DNA of 64,000 nucleotides from positions 17,657,805-17,721,804 of the forward strand of contig NW_004454166.1 in the NCBI RefSeq assembly GCF_000283155.1, written 5' to 3'. Made by a program: the position numbers and the translations under genes. The notes beneath the pieces are model-generated. The model was not told where the DNA came from. It did no database searches and was given only the letters and a program-made list of their open reading frames with translations. Positions 63,481 to 64,000 of the stretch are shown one piece after another (within the stretch, counting starts at the first letter, position 1; every line of letters starts with the position of its first letter). This DNA comes from Ceratotherium simum simum (lineage: Eukaryota > Chordata > Mammalia > Perissodactyla > Rhinocerotidae).

Positions 63481-64000
63481 TCACCAGGGCTTCAGATTCC
63501 CCAACAGAGCTAAATAGTTCTAAACCCAGATTTCTATGGCCTCAAAGACTAAAACAGTGTAACTATGGCTAGGATTTGGAGATACCCTGGGAAATGAGTG
63601 ACCTCATGGAGAATTCCATTTTGTAGACTCTCTATCATTTTACTGGCTGGGTATATTTGCGAGGCAGGGAGTGTTCCAAATTTTCATAACAGCCCTGCTA
63701 AAGGGTGAAGAAACTCTGCTGTGAGACTTGAAGAATGGGATCTGAGGATGGGAATATTTGAATGATCTTAAGAGAGTCTCAGATTTGGAAGAACCTTGAG
63801 AAACCAATGCACTGGATGCTCTCGACCTGTCTACAACATGCTCACTAAGAGATTGCCCAGCCTCTTCTTGGTCCCACCTGTAATAAGAAGACATTTACCT
63901 CCTCAACACTGAACATCAACCCATCTGTCCCATCTCTACCCTGCCTTGGCCAGAGAGAGAAGTGCCTCTGAAAGAGACTATCTTAAGAATCCTTGCACGA
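63481..64000. other. 5' flank, nothing recognised
   Basis: No gene or repeat identified with confidence up to the window end. Confidence 0.4.

Noticed and set aside
1..64000. CRISPR arrays, operons, bacterial mobile elements, phage modules
   Set aside because: The window is mammalian nuclear DNA; no spaced direct-repeat arrays or prokaryotic gene organisation were seen.
1..64000. A second protein-coding gene such as TNFSF8, which neighbours TNFSF15 in human
   Set aside because: No TNF-domain motif or exon was recognised outside TNFSF15; by human synteny TNFSF8 would lie further upstream, beyond the window.
1..64000. Functional tRNA or other small RNA genes
   Set aside because: The only A-box/B-box-like sequences seen are in ERE and MIR SINE heads, which are retroposons.

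Overview
This is mammalian nuclear DNA: intron-rich, AT-leaning, packed with SINE, LINE, DNA-transposon and LTR fossils, with almost no long reading frames. Six copies of the tRNA-derived ERE SINE (A-box/B-box head, tail with repeated GAGGAAGAT/AGCTAACATCT-type blocks) point to a perissodactyl, most likely an equid. MIR, L2, L1M, MER20 and hAT-Charlie fossils are the expected older mammalian background.

One protein-coding gene is visible: TNFSF15 (TL1A/VEGI), complete on the minus strand. Its four coding exons are 39106-39336, 24821-24863, 23815-23862 and 20710-21164. Every intron is GT-AG, every phase matches, and the spliced CDS is 777 nt (258 residues plus stop). The encoded protein is a type II membrane ligand: basic cytoplasmic tail, one transmembrane helix, short stalk, and a C-terminal TNF-homology domain. 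The 3'UTR probably runs several kb, towards about 16 kb. Intron 1 is 14.2 kb and holds most of the gene's repeats. The alternative short-form starts known in human sit in introns 2 and 3. Here both are altered: one ATG is GTG, and the other reading frame is closed by a stop and is also out of phase.

Layout. 1-15.9 kb is the 3' flank: an L1M fragment, a nearly complete hAT transposon fossil (934-3835) carrying transposase relics and two nested ERE SINEs, another L1M block, L2/MIR relics, two large polypyrimidine tracts and a third ERE. 15.9-39.4 kb is TNFSF15. 39.4-64 kb is the 5' flank, where no gene is seen: MIR, L2 and L1M fragments, a solo LTR with a 4-bp target duplication nested in an older repeat, an ERVL-MaLR-type fragment, three MER20 copies within 4.5 kb, and a 100-N assembly gap.

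I found no undescribed multi-gene system. The items most worth checking are the decayed alternative TNFSF15 starts, the basic juxtamembrane segment of the protein, the nested hAT element, a 136-bp imperfect palindrome in intron 1 and a 38-bp micro-insertion flanked by a 16-bp duplication. Repeat family names rest on remembered consensus features, not a search, so outer boundaries are approximate unless a duplication or terminal repeat fixes them.
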